Source: an uncultured Dehalococcoidia bacterium
GTDB taxonomy: Bacteria; Chloroflexota; Dehalococcoidia; Tepidiformales; Tepidiformaceae
DNA: 64,000 nucleotides
Direction of reading: 5' to 3'
NCBI GenBank assembly: GCA_938015525.1
Contig: CALLPC010000021.1
Span: 29,010 to 93,009, forward strand
Of this stretch, positions 25,280 through 33,750 are shown in pieces. The notes under the pieces are model-generated. The model was given only the letters and a program-made list of their open reading frames with translations, did no database searches and was not told the DNA's origin. The position numbers and the translations under genes are program-made. The first letter of the stretch is position 1; every line of letters begins with the position of its first letter.

Positions 25280-26619
25280 CCGCCACCGACATCCTTCCCC
25301 GCGTCGTCATCGTTGGCCGGCCGAATGTCGGCAAGTCCTCCATCTTCAACCGCGTCCTCGGCGAACGCCGTGCCATCGTCGAAGACGAACCCGGCACCAC
25401 CCGCGACCGCCTCGAGGCCGACGTCGAATGGCTCGACCGCCGCTTCCGCATCATCGACACCGGCGGCTACGAGACCAACGAACAGAATGTGTACGCCCCG
25501 CTCATCATGGGCCAGGTCCAGCAGGCCATCGACACCGCGGCCGTCATCGTCTTCGTCGTCGATGCCCGCGACGGCCTCACTGCCAGCGACTACGACATGG
25601 CCGACGTCGTCCGCCGCGCACGAAAGCCCACCATCCTCGTGGCCAACAAAGCCGATAACGAGGCCCGCGAACTCACCGGCATCGCCGAGGCCTCGGCACT
25701 CGGCTTCGGCGAGCCGCTCCCCGTCAGCGCCCTCCACGACGTCAACGTCCGCACCATGCTCGACATGGTCGTCGCCCTCCTGCCCGATGTCCCAATCGTC
25801 CCCGAATCCGACCGCACCCGCGTCGCCATCATCGGCCGCCCCAACGTCGGCAAATCCATGCTCGTCAACGCCATCCTCGGCCAGGAACGGGTCATCGTCA
25901 GCGACGTCGCCGGCACCACCCGCGATGCCATCGACACCGAAATCGACACCCCCGAAGGCGCCTTCGTCCTCATCGATACCGCCGGCGTCCGCCGCCCTGG
26001 GAAGCTCGGCAAAGGCGTCGAGCGCCACTCCGTCCTCCGCACCACCCGCGCCGTCGAGCGGTGCGACGTCGCCGTCCTCGTCGTCGATGGGACCGAAGGC
26101 GTCACCGCCCAGGACACCCACATCGCCGGCATCGCCGTCGACCACGCCAAGGGCCTCGTCATCGCAGTCAACAAAACCGACCTCTGGGACGACCCCGCCG
26201 AGCGCAAAGCCTGGGCCGAGCGCCAGATGCGCAGCCGCATCCGCTTCGTACCCTGGGCGCTCTACACGTTCATCTCCGCGCTCGAGCGCCGGGGCCTCAC
26301 CGAGCTCCTCCGCCTCGTCCAGGCCGCCCGCGAGGCTCGCCGCCGGCGTATCCCTACCCCCGAGCTCAACGCCATCCTCGCCCGCGCCGTCCGCGAACAT
26401 GTCCCCCCCCTCGTCCACAACCGCCGCTTCAAGCTCTTCTACGCCACCCAGGCGGGTATCGACCCGCCCACCTTCGTCCTCTTCGTGAACGACCCCGAGC
26501 TCGTCCACTTCAGCTACCGGCGCTACCTCGAGCGCGCCATCCGCGAAGCCGCCGATTTCGAAGGCACCGCCATCAAACTGGTGTTCAGAGCCCGTTCAGG
26601 CGAAGATTCCGCTTCGTGA
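25276..26619 (+). CDS. der: Ribosome-assembly GTPase Der (EngA)
   Basis: Double-GTPase for 50S subunit maturation. Two G domains are evident in 447 residues: GRPNVGKSSIFNRVLG with DTGGY (first) and GRPNVGKSMLVNAILG near residue 190 with DTAGV (second), NKAD and NKTD as G4 motifs, then the C-terminal KH-like domain with PPLVHNRRFKLFYATQ and PELVHFSYRRYLE. Length is standard. GTGA overlaps on both sides tie it to cdaR and plsY, an arrangement often seen for der-plsY-gpsA. Confidence 0.97.
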   Translation: MTATDILPRVVIVGRPNVGKSSIFNRVLGERRAIVEDEPGTTRDRLEADVEWLDRRFRIIDTGGYETNEQNVYAPLIMGQVQQAIDTAAVIVFVVDARDGLTASDYDMADVVRRARKPTILVANKADNEARELTGIAEASALGFGEPLPVSALHDVNVRTMLDMVVALLPDVPIVPESDRTRVAIIGRPNVGKSMLVNAILGQERVIVSDVAGTTRDAIDTEIDTPEGAFVLIDTAGVRRPGKLGKGVERHSVLRTTRAVERCDVAVLVVDGTEGVTAQDTHIAGIAVDHAKGLVIAVNKTDLWDDPAERKAWAERQMRSRIRFVPWALYTFISALERRGLTELLRLVQAAREARRRRIPTPELNAILARAVREHVPPLVHNRRFKLFYATQAGIDPPTFVLFVNDPELVHFSYRRYLERAIREAADFEGTAIKLVFRARSGEDSAS

Positions 26620-27239
26620 CCCCCTACCTCGTCAACGCCCTTTTCGGTTACCTCCTCGGCTCCCTGCCCTGGGGCCTCATCGTCGGCTACATCTGGCTCG
26701 GCCGCGATATCCGCGAATCCGGCAGCGGCAAAACCGGCACCACCAACGTCCTTCGGACCGCCGGCAAACTCCCCGCCGCCATCGTCATGGTCCTCGATAT
26801 CGCCAAGGGCGCCGCACCCGCACTCGTCGGGCGTTACGTGTTCGACTCCAACGAAGTCGCCGCACTTGGTGCAGGCGCAGCGGTCGTCGGTCACGTCTGG
26901 CCCGTCTTCGCTGGCTTTCGCGGCGGGCGCGGCGTCGCCAGCACGTACGGCGGCATCCTCGGCCTCGCCCCGGCCATCTCCCTCCTCTTCCCCCTCATCG
27001 GCGCCGCCCTCGTCGGCGCCACCCGCTACGTTTCCTTCATGTCCGTCGTCGGCGTGCCTGTCTGCGCGGCAATCATTTGCGCCCTCGCCCTCGCCGGGAA
27101 AACCGACCCGGCCTTCGCCTGGTACAGCCTCTTCGCCACCGCGCTCGTCGAATACAAGCACATCCCGAACATCCGGCGCCTCCTCAACGGCACCGAACCC
27201 CGCATCGGCCAGGGCGGCGACCGGCCAGCCACCGGCTGA
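26616..27239 (+). CDS. plsY: Acyl-phosphate:glycerol-3-phosphate acyltransferase PlsY
   Basis: Integral membrane enzyme of the first step in phospholipid synthesis. 207 residues, about five helices. Motif 1 appears as GSGKTGTTNVLRTAG (usual SGNxGxTNVxR), motif 2 as GHVWPVFAGFRGGRGVAST, and motif 3 as EYKHIPNIRRLLNGTEP. The Lys in GKTG for the more usual N-x-G is mildly unusual. GTG at 26616 overlaps der by four bases, and its TGA overlaps the ATG of gpsA by one, the gene for the enzyme that makes its substrate. Confidence 0.95.
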   Translation: MTPYLVNALFGYLLGSLPWGLIVGYIWLGRDIRESGSGKTGTTNVLRTAGKLPAAIVMVLDIAKGAAPALVGRYVFDSNEVAALGAGAAVVGHVWPVFAGFRGGRGVASTYGGILGLAPAISLLFPLIGAALVGATRYVSFMSVVGVPVCAAIICALALAGKTDPAFAWYSLFATALVEYKHIPNIRRLLNGTEPRIGQGGDRPATG

Positions 27240-28246
27240 TGGCGGCCTACGCTGTCCTCGGCGCGACCTCCTGGGGCGTCACCCTCGCCGCCCTCCTCGA
27301 GCGGGCCGGCAACGACGTCATCCTCCTCGTCCGGTCCGAACTCGAAGCACACGCCGTCCGTGCCGCCGGCGGCCTCGAACGTCTCGGCGCCGGCCGTGTC
27401 CTCGGGCCCCGCGTTCACGTCCATCCCGTCCCGCTCACGCCCGCCCATGCCGCCTCCCTCGCCGGCGCGCTCGTCGCCGTCCCATCCCATGCCGTCCGCG
27501 AAAGCGTCCTCGCCAGCGGCATCCCGCCGGCCATCTCCGTCATCTCCGCCACCAAAGGCCTCGACCTCCAGACCTCCAGCCGCATCACGACCGTACTCAC
27601 CACGCTCGGGTTCGACTCCGCTCGAACCGGCGCCCTTTCGGGCCCAAACCTCGCCCATGAAATCATCCGCGGCCTGCCCGCTGCCGCCGTCGTCGCCATC
27701 CCCGACGCCAACCTCGGCCTCACCTGGCAGCGCGCCCTCTCCCACGGCTCCTTCCGGGTCTACGCCTCCACCGACGTCGTGGGCGTCGAACTCGCTGGCG
27801 CCCTGAAAAACGTCATCGCCATCGCCGCGGGCGCCGCCTGGGGGCTCGGCTTCGGCGCCAACGCCGTCGCAGCCATCATGACCCGCGGCCTCACCGAGAT
27901 GACCCGCCTCGGCCTCGCCCTCGGTGCCGAGGTCGCTACCTTCAGCGGCCTCGCCGGTGTCGGTGACCTCGCCGCCACCTGCTTCTCTCCCCTGAGCCGG
28001 AACCGCCGGTTCGGCGAACTCCTCGCCGCCGGCCGCTCTCCCGCCGAGGCGGCCGCGGAGATCGGCGAGACCGTCGAAGGCGCCCGCACGGCCCCCGTCG
28101 CACTCCGCATCGCCCAGCAGGCCGGCACCGAACTCCCGATCACGGCCGAAGTCGCCGCCGTCATCGGCGGCGCCCGCACCGTGCCCGAGGCCATGGCCCG
28201 GCTCCTCGGCCGCCCGCTCGCCCGCGAAGAACTCCCCGGCCGCTGA
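27239..28246 (+). CDS. gpsA: Glycerol-3-phosphate dehydrogenase [NAD(P)+]
   Basis: Reduces dihydroxyacetone phosphate to sn-glycerol-3-phosphate, the phospholipid backbone. The 335-residue protein has VLGATSWGVTLAALLERAG as the Rossmann loop, SATKGLD, LSGPNLAHEI, GALKNVIAIAAGAAWGLGFG with the catalytic Lys near residue 189, and SRNRRFGELLA late in the protein. Cofactor loop GATSWG departs from GAGSWG by Thr. Last gene of the cdaA operon; the HEAT gene behind it has its own -10-like box. Confidence 0.95.
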   Translation: MAAYAVLGATSWGVTLAALLERAGNDVILLVRSELEAHAVRAAGGLERLGAGRVLGPRVHVHPVPLTPAHAASLAGALVAVPSHAVRESVLASGIPPAISVISATKGLDLQTSSRITTVLTTLGFDSARTGALSGPNLAHEIIRGLPAAAVVAIPDANLGLTWQRALSHGSFRVYASTDVVGVELAGALKNVIAIAAGAAWGLGFGANAVAAIMTRGLTEMTRLGLALGAEVATFSGLAGVGDLAATCFSPLSRNRRFGELLAAGRSPAEAAAEIGETVEGARTAPVALRIAQQAGTELPITAEVAAVIGGARTVPEAMARLLGRPLAREELPGR

Positions 28247-28249
28247 TGC

Positions 28250-28255
28250 TACGAT
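28250..28255 (+). promoter_or_regulatory. -10-like box giving a leaderless HEAT-protein mRNA
   Basis: TACGAT ends seven bases before the ATG at 28263, just after the gpsA stop. Confidence 0.4.
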
Positions 28256-28262
28256 CACATTG

Positions 28263-29183
28263 ATGGCCTCCCCCGGGATTCAGCGCTTCCTCGATGTCGT
28301 GTCCGCCGGCCGCCGGCCCCGGCCCGCCGACTTCGCCGCCCTCTCCGACCTCGACCGCGCCGATGCTGCCTACCTCCGCGACCGCTGGCTTGAAATCCCC
28401 CTCCCCGAGCGCGAATTCCTCCTCGACGAGGCATACGAACTCGCCGACGCCGACATCGCCCTCGACTTCACCGCCCTCGGCCTCGTCGGGCTCGCCGACC
28501 CCGAACGCTCCGTCCGGCTCCGCGCCATCCAGGCCCTCTGGGAGTCCCTCGACCCCGCCGCCGGCGACCTCCTCGTCGCCCTCGTCGAAACCGAGCGCGA
28601 CCTCGAGGTCCGGGCCGCCGCTGCCCGCAGCCTCCTCCGCTTCCTCGAAGCCGCTGAGTACGGCCGTCTCGACGAGCGCGTCGCCCGCCGCATGACCCTC
28701 GCCCTCCTCGAAGCCGCGGAATCCCCGGCCGAAGAACTCCGCGCCGCCGCGGTCGAAGCGCTCGGCCCCAGCGGCGACCCCCGCGTCCCGGGCGTCATCG
28801 AGGCCGCCTATGAAAGCGGCCAGCCCCTGCTCCGCCTCGCCGCCATCCGCGCCATGGGCTACTCCGCCCGCGAGCAGTGGACTGAGTACATCGCCGAGCA
28901 GCTCGCCTCCGACGACCCCGAAATGCGCTTCGAAGCCGCCCTCGCCGCTGGCGCGCTCGGCTCCGAGGAGCTCGTACCCTCCCTCGGCGAAGCACTCGGC
29001 GACGACGACGCCGAGGTCCTCTTCGCCGTCATCGAGGCCCTCGGCGACATCGGCGGCGAAGCGGCGGTCGAACTCCTCGAAGCCTATCGTGAAGAAGCGC
29101 CCCCCGGCCTCGAAGAAGCCGTCGAAACCGCACTCGAGGCCGCCCGCGGCGTCCAGTTCCGTCGTTTTGGAGACCTCCCGTGA
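28263..29183 (+). CDS. HEAT-repeat protein
   Basis: A 306-residue acidic protein made of HEAT/PBS-lyase-type helical repeats; visible units are SVRLRAIQALWE, EVRAAAARSLLRFL, ELRAAAVEALG, LLRLAAIRAMGYS, EMRFEAALAAGALG and EVLFAVIEALGDIGG. No signal peptide or membrane helix. Such solenoids serve as protein scaffolds or lyases on chromophores; nothing here points to phycobilins. The next gene, a NUDIX hydrolase, overlaps its stop by four bases. ATG at 28263 is preferred over TTG at 28260. Confidence 0.85.
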   Translation: MASPGIQRFLDVVSAGRRPRPADFAALSDLDRADAAYLRDRWLEIPLPEREFLLDEAYELADADIALDFTALGLVGLADPERSVRLRAIQALWESLDPAAGDLLVALVETERDLEVRAAAARSLLRFLEAAEYGRLDERVARRMTLALLEAAESPAEELRAAAVEALGPSGDPRVPGVIEAAYESGQPLLRLAAIRAMGYSAREQWTEYIAEQLASDDPEMRFEAALAAGALGSEELVPSLGEALGDDDAEVLFAVIEALGDIGGEAAVELLEAYREEAPPGLEEAVETALEAARGVQFRRFGDLP

Positions 29184-29626
29184 GCTCGCGCTCCCGCCTC
29201 CCCATCGAAGACGTCGTTTCGGCCGGCGGCATCCCCTGGCGTCGCAGCGATACCGGCGAAGTCCAGGTCGCCATCTGCGGCCGCCACGCAGAGCGCCTCT
29301 GGGTCCTCCCCAAGGGCACGCCCGATGCCGGCGAGCCCCTCGAACAGACCGCCCTCCGCGAGGTCCGCGAGGAAACCGGCCTCGACGTCCGCCTCGGCGA
29401 ACCGATCGGCAGCATCGAATACTGGTTCACTGCCAACGGCACCCGCTACCACAAGCGCGTCCACCACTGGCTCATGGAACCCGTCGGCGGCGACGTCGCC
29501 AACCACGACCACGAGTTCGATGAGGTCCGCTGGGTCACCATCCCGGAGGCCCTCGAGCTCCTCACCTACGAAGGCGAACGCAGCCTCCTCCGCGAGGCCG
29601 CCCGCCGCCTCGGAGTCGACGTGTGA
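29180..29626 (+). CDS. NUDIX hydrolase
   Basis: 148 residues with a complete Nudix box G-x5-E-x7-REVREETGL (GTPDAGE through REVREETGL, about residues 47-69). Early text EDVVSAGGIPWRR and late ELLTYEGERSLLREA resemble the Ap4A/diphosphoinositol or RNA-decay type of small Nudix enzymes, but substrate cannot be assigned. GTG start overlaps the HEAT gene, and its stop overlaps the GNAT gene, so the three form a coupled set. Confidence 0.92.
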   Translation: MSSRSRLPIEDVVSAGGIPWRRSDTGEVQVAICGRHAERLWVLPKGTPDAGEPLEQTALREVREETGLDVRLGEPIGSIEYWFTANGTRYHKRVHHWLMEPVGGDVANHDHEFDEVRWVTIPEALELLTYEGERSLLREAARRLGVDV

Positions 29627-30267
29627 CCCTCCAGACGCCGCCAGCTGCCGACGCCCCCCTCGTCGTCGCCCGCGGCAGAAACGTCCTCCTTCGCCGCCGG
29701 CGCCGCGGCGACGCCATCGACGAATATCACTGGCGGCGCGACCCCGAGACCGCCCGCCTCAACGGCCAGGCGCCCGTCCCGCCCTCCTTCGCCCGCTTCC
29801 TCGAGACGTTCGAGCAGGAAACCCGCCTCGCCGGCTACGGCCGCGACCAGCTCGCCATTGACACCATCACCGGCGAACACATCGGCACCATCATGTACTA
29901 CAACGCCGAGGCTGGCGATTCGGCCGAGCTCGGCATCACCATCGGCGACCCCCGCCGCCGCGGCGCAGGCCTCGGCCGCGAGGCAGTCGTCCTCTTCCTC
30001 CGCCACCTCTTCGCGGCCCATCCCTTCCGCGAAATCTACCTCCACACCCTCGAAGCCAACCTCCCCGCCCGCCGAGCCTTCGCCGCCGCCGGCTTCAGCC
30101 CAACGGTCGCCACTATTCGCGGCGCCGACCGCTACCTCCGCATGGAGGTGCGCCGCGAATGGTGGCTCCTCTGGGACATGGAAGGCCGCTTCGCGTTCGC
30201 CGACCCACCCCCGGCGCCCCCCAGCTCCGAAAACCTGCCGTTCACCCCGCTGTCACCGCGGGAGTAG
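29623..30267 (+). CDS. GNAT-family N-acetyltransferase, RimJ/RimL-like
   Basis: 214 residues with the GNAT acetyl-CoA core: AELGITIGDPRRRGAGLGREAVVLFLRHLF includes the R/Q-x2-G-x-G/A loop (RRGAGLG), and EIYLHTLEANLPARRAFAAAGF is the C-terminal strand-helix of RimJ/RimL-type enzymes. The last 50 residues are a Pro-rich addition. It may acetylate protein N-termini, small amines or antibiotics. Start GTG overlaps the NUDIX stop. Confidence 0.88.
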   Translation: MTLQTPPAADAPLVVARGRNVLLRRRRRGDAIDEYHWRRDPETARLNGQAPVPPSFARFLETFEQETRLAGYGRDQLAIDTITGEHIGTIMYYNAEAGDSAELGITIGDPRRRGAGLGREAVVLFLRHLFAAHPFREIYLHTLEANLPARRAFAAAGFSPTVATIRGADRYLRMEVRREWWLLWDMEGRFAFADPPPAPPSSENLPFTPLSPRE

Positions 30268-30368
30268 CCGCTTCATCACCCCCTCGATCTGGGCCCCGTC
30301 CCCCACCTGCCGACCTTCAAGGTAGGGCACGCGCCCGAACGGCACGCGGTGCCACGCAGGTAGGTGAT

Positions 30369-31757
30369 ATGGAGCACCCCTTCCCCCCCACCTCCGGCAG
30401 CCTCGCCATGCAGCCGGAGTACGCCGAGGAGCAGCGCCAGCAGCCCCCGCGCCAGGCCCCGTCCCACCTCCGCGTCCTCCCCGCCCTCCCCGAGGCCCCC
30501 GACCACATCGACGAACTCGGCCTCCCCGCACGCTTCATCGAAGACCTCACCCTCAAAACCCTCTACCGCATCACCGTCCCGACCCCCATCGGCGTCGCCA
30601 ACGCCATGCGCGTTTCCCCGGGCGTGGCCCGCGAAGCGCTCGATGAGCTCCGCCGCCAGCGCCTCGTCGAAACTACCTCCGCCTCAGGCCGGCTCGAAAC
30701 CGAATGGCAATACCGCCTCACCGAACTCGGCATGCGCGAAGCCGAGAACGCTTTCGGCCGCAGCAAGTACGTCGGGCCCGTCCCCGTCCCTATCCAGGAC
30801 TACTTCCGCGTCCTCGAGCGCGACACCGAGGTCGGAGCACCCGACCCCGTCCGCCTCGCCCGCGCACTCCAGCAGCTCGTCCTCGCCCGTGATGTCGTCG
30901 CCAAGGTCTGCCTCGCCCTCACCAGCGGTCGCCCCGCCATGCTCTGGGGCGCCCCCGGGAACGGCAAGACCACCATCCTCGAGCTCACCAGCGAGGCCAT
31001 CCAGGGCGTGACCCTCATGCCCATGGCCGTCTACGTCAGCGGCCACATCATCCGCCTCTACGATGACCTCGTCCACCAGCCCGTCGAAGGCGACGACACC
31101 GCCGATGCAACCTCCCAGTTCGACCGCCGCTGGCTCCGCATCCGTCGTCCCTTCGTCTTCGTCGGCGGCGAACTTCGTCCCGAAGACCTCGACCTCGCCT
31201 ACGACCCCGCCCTCGGCTACCACCAGGCGCCGGCCCACGTCAAAGCCCACGGCGGCCTCCTCGCCATCGACGACTTCGGCCGCCAGCAGGTGTCCCCCCA
31301 CGCCCTCCTCAACCGCTGGATTGCCGCTCTCGAACGGGGCGAAGACACCATGTCGCTCGTAACCGGCGAGCGGATAACCTTCCCCTTCCGCTCGACCATC
31401 TGCTTCAGCACCAACCTCGAGCCCAAGACGATGCTCGAAGAGGCCCACCTGCGCCGCATCCCCTACAAAATCCGCATCCCCGAACCTACCCCCGAGCAGA
31501 TGGCGGAAATCTTCCGCCGCTTCGCCGATGCCATGGGCGTCGAGGCGAGCCCGCAGGGCATCGATGTCGCCGTCGAGCTCGTCCGCCGCGCTTCCAACGG
31601 CAACCTCCGCAGCTGCCACCCGCGCGACATCCTCCAGCTCATCATCGAAGAATCCCGCTTCGTCAAGCGCCCCCCCGTCCTGGAACCCGGAGCCGCCCGC
31701 CGCGCCTGCGAAGTCTACTTCGCCGTCGACCCGGGCCCCGTCACCCCGCGCCAGTAG
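30369..31757 (+). CDS. Winged-helix AAA ATPase of unknown role
   Basis: 462 residues. Residues 1-40 are disordered and Gln/Pro-rich; 50-125 form a winged-helix-like unit (LTLKTLYRITVPTPIG, VAREALDELRRQRLVETT); 170-440 are an AAA+ module with Walker A GAPGNGKT (194-201), Walker B LLAIDDFGR (298-305) and sensor-1 FSTNLEP. The C-terminal CHPRDILQLIIEESRF is a small helical lid. The HTH-plus-ATPase layout resembles predicted chaperone-type ATPases near pilus genes in some bacteria, but no such genes are here. Its 3' end overlaps the convergent BtuF-like gene by 17 bases. Confidence 0.85.
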   Translation: MEHPFPPTSGSLAMQPEYAEEQRQQPPRQAPSHLRVLPALPEAPDHIDELGLPARFIEDLTLKTLYRITVPTPIGVANAMRVSPGVAREALDELRRQRLVETTSASGRLETEWQYRLTELGMREAENAFGRSKYVGPVPVPIQDYFRVLERDTEVGAPDPVRLARALQQLVLARDVVAKVCLALTSGRPAMLWGAPGNGKTTILELTSEAIQGVTLMPMAVYVSGHIIRLYDDLVHQPVEGDDTADATSQFDRRWLRIRRPFVFVGGELRPEDLDLAYDPALGYHQAPAHVKAHGGLLAIDDFGRQQVSPHALLNRWIAALERGEDTMSLVTGERITFPFRSTICFSTNLEPKTMLEEAHLRRIPYKIRIPEPTPEQMAEIFRRFADAMGVEASPQGIDVAVELVRRASNGNLRSCHPRDILQLIIEESRFVKRPPVLEPGAARRACEVYFAVDPGPVTPRQ

Positions 31758-32529
31758 CCCCGTCCAGGATCGCCGCGAGCCGCCGAGCCCCGATGAGCAG
31801 GCTCGGCCCCGGCGCCAGGATGTCCGGCGATTTGATCTCGTGGAGCTGTCCCGCCCGTACCGCGGCGATCCTCTCCCATCCCGGCCGCGCCGCAATCCGC
31901 TCCAGCCGCGCTTTCCTGCCGCACCAGCTCGCGACCACCACCTCCGGGTCACGTCGCACCACCTCTGCCGCCCCAACCACTCGCTGGGCCGCCGACCGGC
32001 ACGCCCGCAGCTCCGGGAAGATATCCTCCCCGCCGCACCGTTCGATCAGCTCGCTCACCCAGGCGATGCCAGAGATCAGCGGGTCGTCCCACTCCTCGAA
32101 GTACACCCGCGGGGGCCGCGCCGGGCGGGTCGGACGCACCGCGATCGCCTCCAGCTCCGCCTCGAACTGCGCCGCCAGCGCCTCCCCTGCCGCCGGCGCC
32201 CCGCAGGCCGCACCGATGAGCCGCATCGCATCGGACGTCTCCGCCAGCGTTCGCTGGTTCGTGATGAGTACCGTCACCCCGGCCCGGATGAGCTCACGTG
32301 CAATCTCCGCCTGCACGTCACTGAATCCCAGCACCAGGTCCGGCTCCAGCGCCAGGATCCGCTCCAGGTGGGCCGTCTGAAACGCCGCCACCTTCGGCTT
32401 CTTCCGCGCCTCCGGCGGCCGGACTGCATACCCGCTCACCCCGACGACCCGCTCCCCGGCGCCCACCGCGAAGGCAATCTCCGTCGTCTCCGCCGAAAGG
32501 CACACAATCCGCCGCGGGCCGCGCCCCAT
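31741..32529 (-). CDS. BtuF/FhuD-like metal-chelate binding protein without signal peptide
   Basis: A 262-residue periplasmic-binding-protein fold (COG0614 type): PRRIVCLSAETTEIAFAVGAGERVVGVS at the start, LEPDLVLGFSDVQAEIAREL and a long backbone helix. Most relatives are lipoproteins of cobalamin or iron-siderophore ABC importers, but this one starts directly at the mature domain with no signal or lipobox, one base after purS, and has no permease or ATPase gene beside it. It is therefore probably cytosolic, or wrongly started. Cobalamin binding is a guess from family resemblance. Confidence 0.8.
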   Translation of the reverse strand: MGRGPRRIVCLSAETTEIAFAVGAGERVVGVSGYAVRPPEARKKPKVAAFQTAHLERILALEPDLVLGFSDVQAEIARELIRAGVTVLITNQRTLAETSDAMRLIGAACGAPAAGEALAAQFEAELEAIAVRPTRPARPPRVYFEEWDDPLISGIAWVSELIERCGGEDIFPELRACRSAAQRVVGAAEVVRRDPEVVVASWCGRKARLERIAARPGWERIAAVRAGQLHEIKSPDILAPGPSLLIGARRLAAILDGATGAG

Positions 32530-32530
32530 C

Positions 32531-32878
32531 TCAGGCCTTCTCGAGTTCGAACTCGTAGCTCTCGATGACCGGGTTCGCCAAAAGCCGGCTGCACATCTGG
32601 TCCACCTGCTCCGCCGCAGCCTTGGCGTCCGCCGCCCGGAGCCGTACCTGGAAATACTTCCCCGAGCGCACCCCTTCGACCCCGTCGAATCCCAGCGAAC
32701 CGAGCGCATTCGCGATCGTCAGGCCCTCCGGGTCGTTCACGGTCGGTTTGAGCGAGACATACACGCGCGCAAGGAACCCTTTCCGCCCGTCCGGCCCCTT
32801 CTCCCCGTTCCGCTCGATGCGCTCGGCCTTCCCCGCCTTCGATGTTCTCTCTTTCTTGTTTCCATCCTTCTTACTCAC
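32531..32878 (-). CDS. purS: Phosphoribosylformylglycinamidine synthase subunit PurS
   Basis: Small subunit that bridges PurQ and PurL in FGAM synthase. The PurS core (FLARVYVSLKPTVNDPEGLTI to the end, about 80 residues) follows a 34-residue Lys/Glu-rich extension not found in typical 80-residue PurS. The gene overlaps purC by four bases. purQ and purL, which usually come next, are missing; the BtuF-like gene takes that position, so both must be elsewhere. Confidence 0.9.
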   Translation of the reverse strand: MSKKDGNKKERTSKAGKAERIERNGEKGPDGRKGFLARVYVSLKPTVNDPEGLTIANALGSLGFDGVEGVRSGKYFQVRLRAADAKAAAEQVDQMCSRLLANPVIESYEFELEKA

Positions 32879-33750
32879 AGCGAAAGCTCCTCTCCAGTCA
32901 GCATCCGGTACGCCCGGAGGTACCGTTCCGTCGTCGCTTCGACTACCTCCCGCGGCAGCTCGGGCACCGGTTCACCCTCACGCCAGTTCGCCGCCAGCCA
33001 GTCGCGAACCGGCTGCTTGTCCAGGCTGGGCTGCGGCCCGCCCGGCCGGTACTCGCTCGCCAGCCAGAACCGGCTGCTGTCCGGCGTTAGCACCTCATCG
33101 ATCAGGATGACCTCCTCGTTCCACCAGCCAAACTCGAGCTTCGTATCCGCGATGATGACCCCTCGCTCCAGCGCCACCGTGTGCGCGTACCCGTAGACGG
33201 CCATCGTCCGAATCCGCATCGCGTTGGCTGCCTCCGCCCCGACCAGCTCCTCCAGCTCCGCGTACGTGATGTTCCGGTCGTGCCCTTCGGCGGCCTTCGT
33301 ACTCGGCGTGAATATCGGCTCCGGCAGCCGGTCCGATTCCCGCAGACCTTCCGGCAGCCGGATGCCGCACACCGTCCCCGTCTCGCGGTACTCCTTCCAT
33401 CCCGAGCCCGAGAGGTACCCCCGGGCGATGCACTCCGCATCCAGCCGTTTCGCCTTCCGCACCAGCATCGAACGCCCGAAGTACTCCGGCCCCAGCTCGA
33501 ACGGGACCTCCCGGCAGTTCGCCTCCGTCACCACCGCAATGAAGTGATTCGGCACCACCCCGCCGATGCGCTCGAACCACCACGCCGACAGCATCGTCAG
33601 CACCTTTCCCTTCCCCGGGACCGGGGTCGGAAGCACGACATCCAGCGCCGAGATTCGGTCCGTCGCGACGATCAGCAGCCGGTCACCAAGGTCGTACGTA
33701 TCCCGCACTTTCCCCCGGTACACCGGCCACGGCAACTCCGAGCGAATCAT
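32875..33750 (-). CDS. purC: SAICAR synthetase
   Basis: Phosphoribosylaminoimidazole-succinocarboxamide synthase: ATP-driven coupling of CAIR and aspartate. Family text is clear: VYRGKVRDTYDLGD (ATP loop), ATDRISALDVVLPTPVPGKG, ECIARGYLSGSGWKEY, DTKLEFGW and LIDEVLTPDSSRFW. The 291-residue length is the long bacterial form. ATG at 33750 is chosen because it makes a four-base ATGA overlap with the membrane protein gene; an ATG four codons upstream is possible. Confidence 0.96.
   Translation of the reverse strand: MIRSELPWPVYRGKVRDTYDLGDRLLIVATDRISALDVVLPTPVPGKGKVLTMLSAWWFERIGGVVPNHFIAVVTEANCREVPFELGPEYFGRSMLVRKAKRLDAECIARGYLSGSGWKEYRETGTVCGIRLPEGLRESDRLPEPIFTPSTKAAEGHDRNITYAELEELVGAEAANAMRIRTMAVYGYAHTVALERGVIIADTKLEFGWWNEEVILIDEVLTPDSSRFWLASEYRPGGPQPSLDKQPVRDWLAANWREGEPVPELPREVVEATTERYLRAYRMLTGEELSL

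Noticed and set aside
30268..30368. Possible small RNA or attenuator between the GNAT and ATPase genes
   Set aside because: A few weak stems (ACCTGCC, GCACGC) are present, but no promoter, T-run or conserved fold can be supported.
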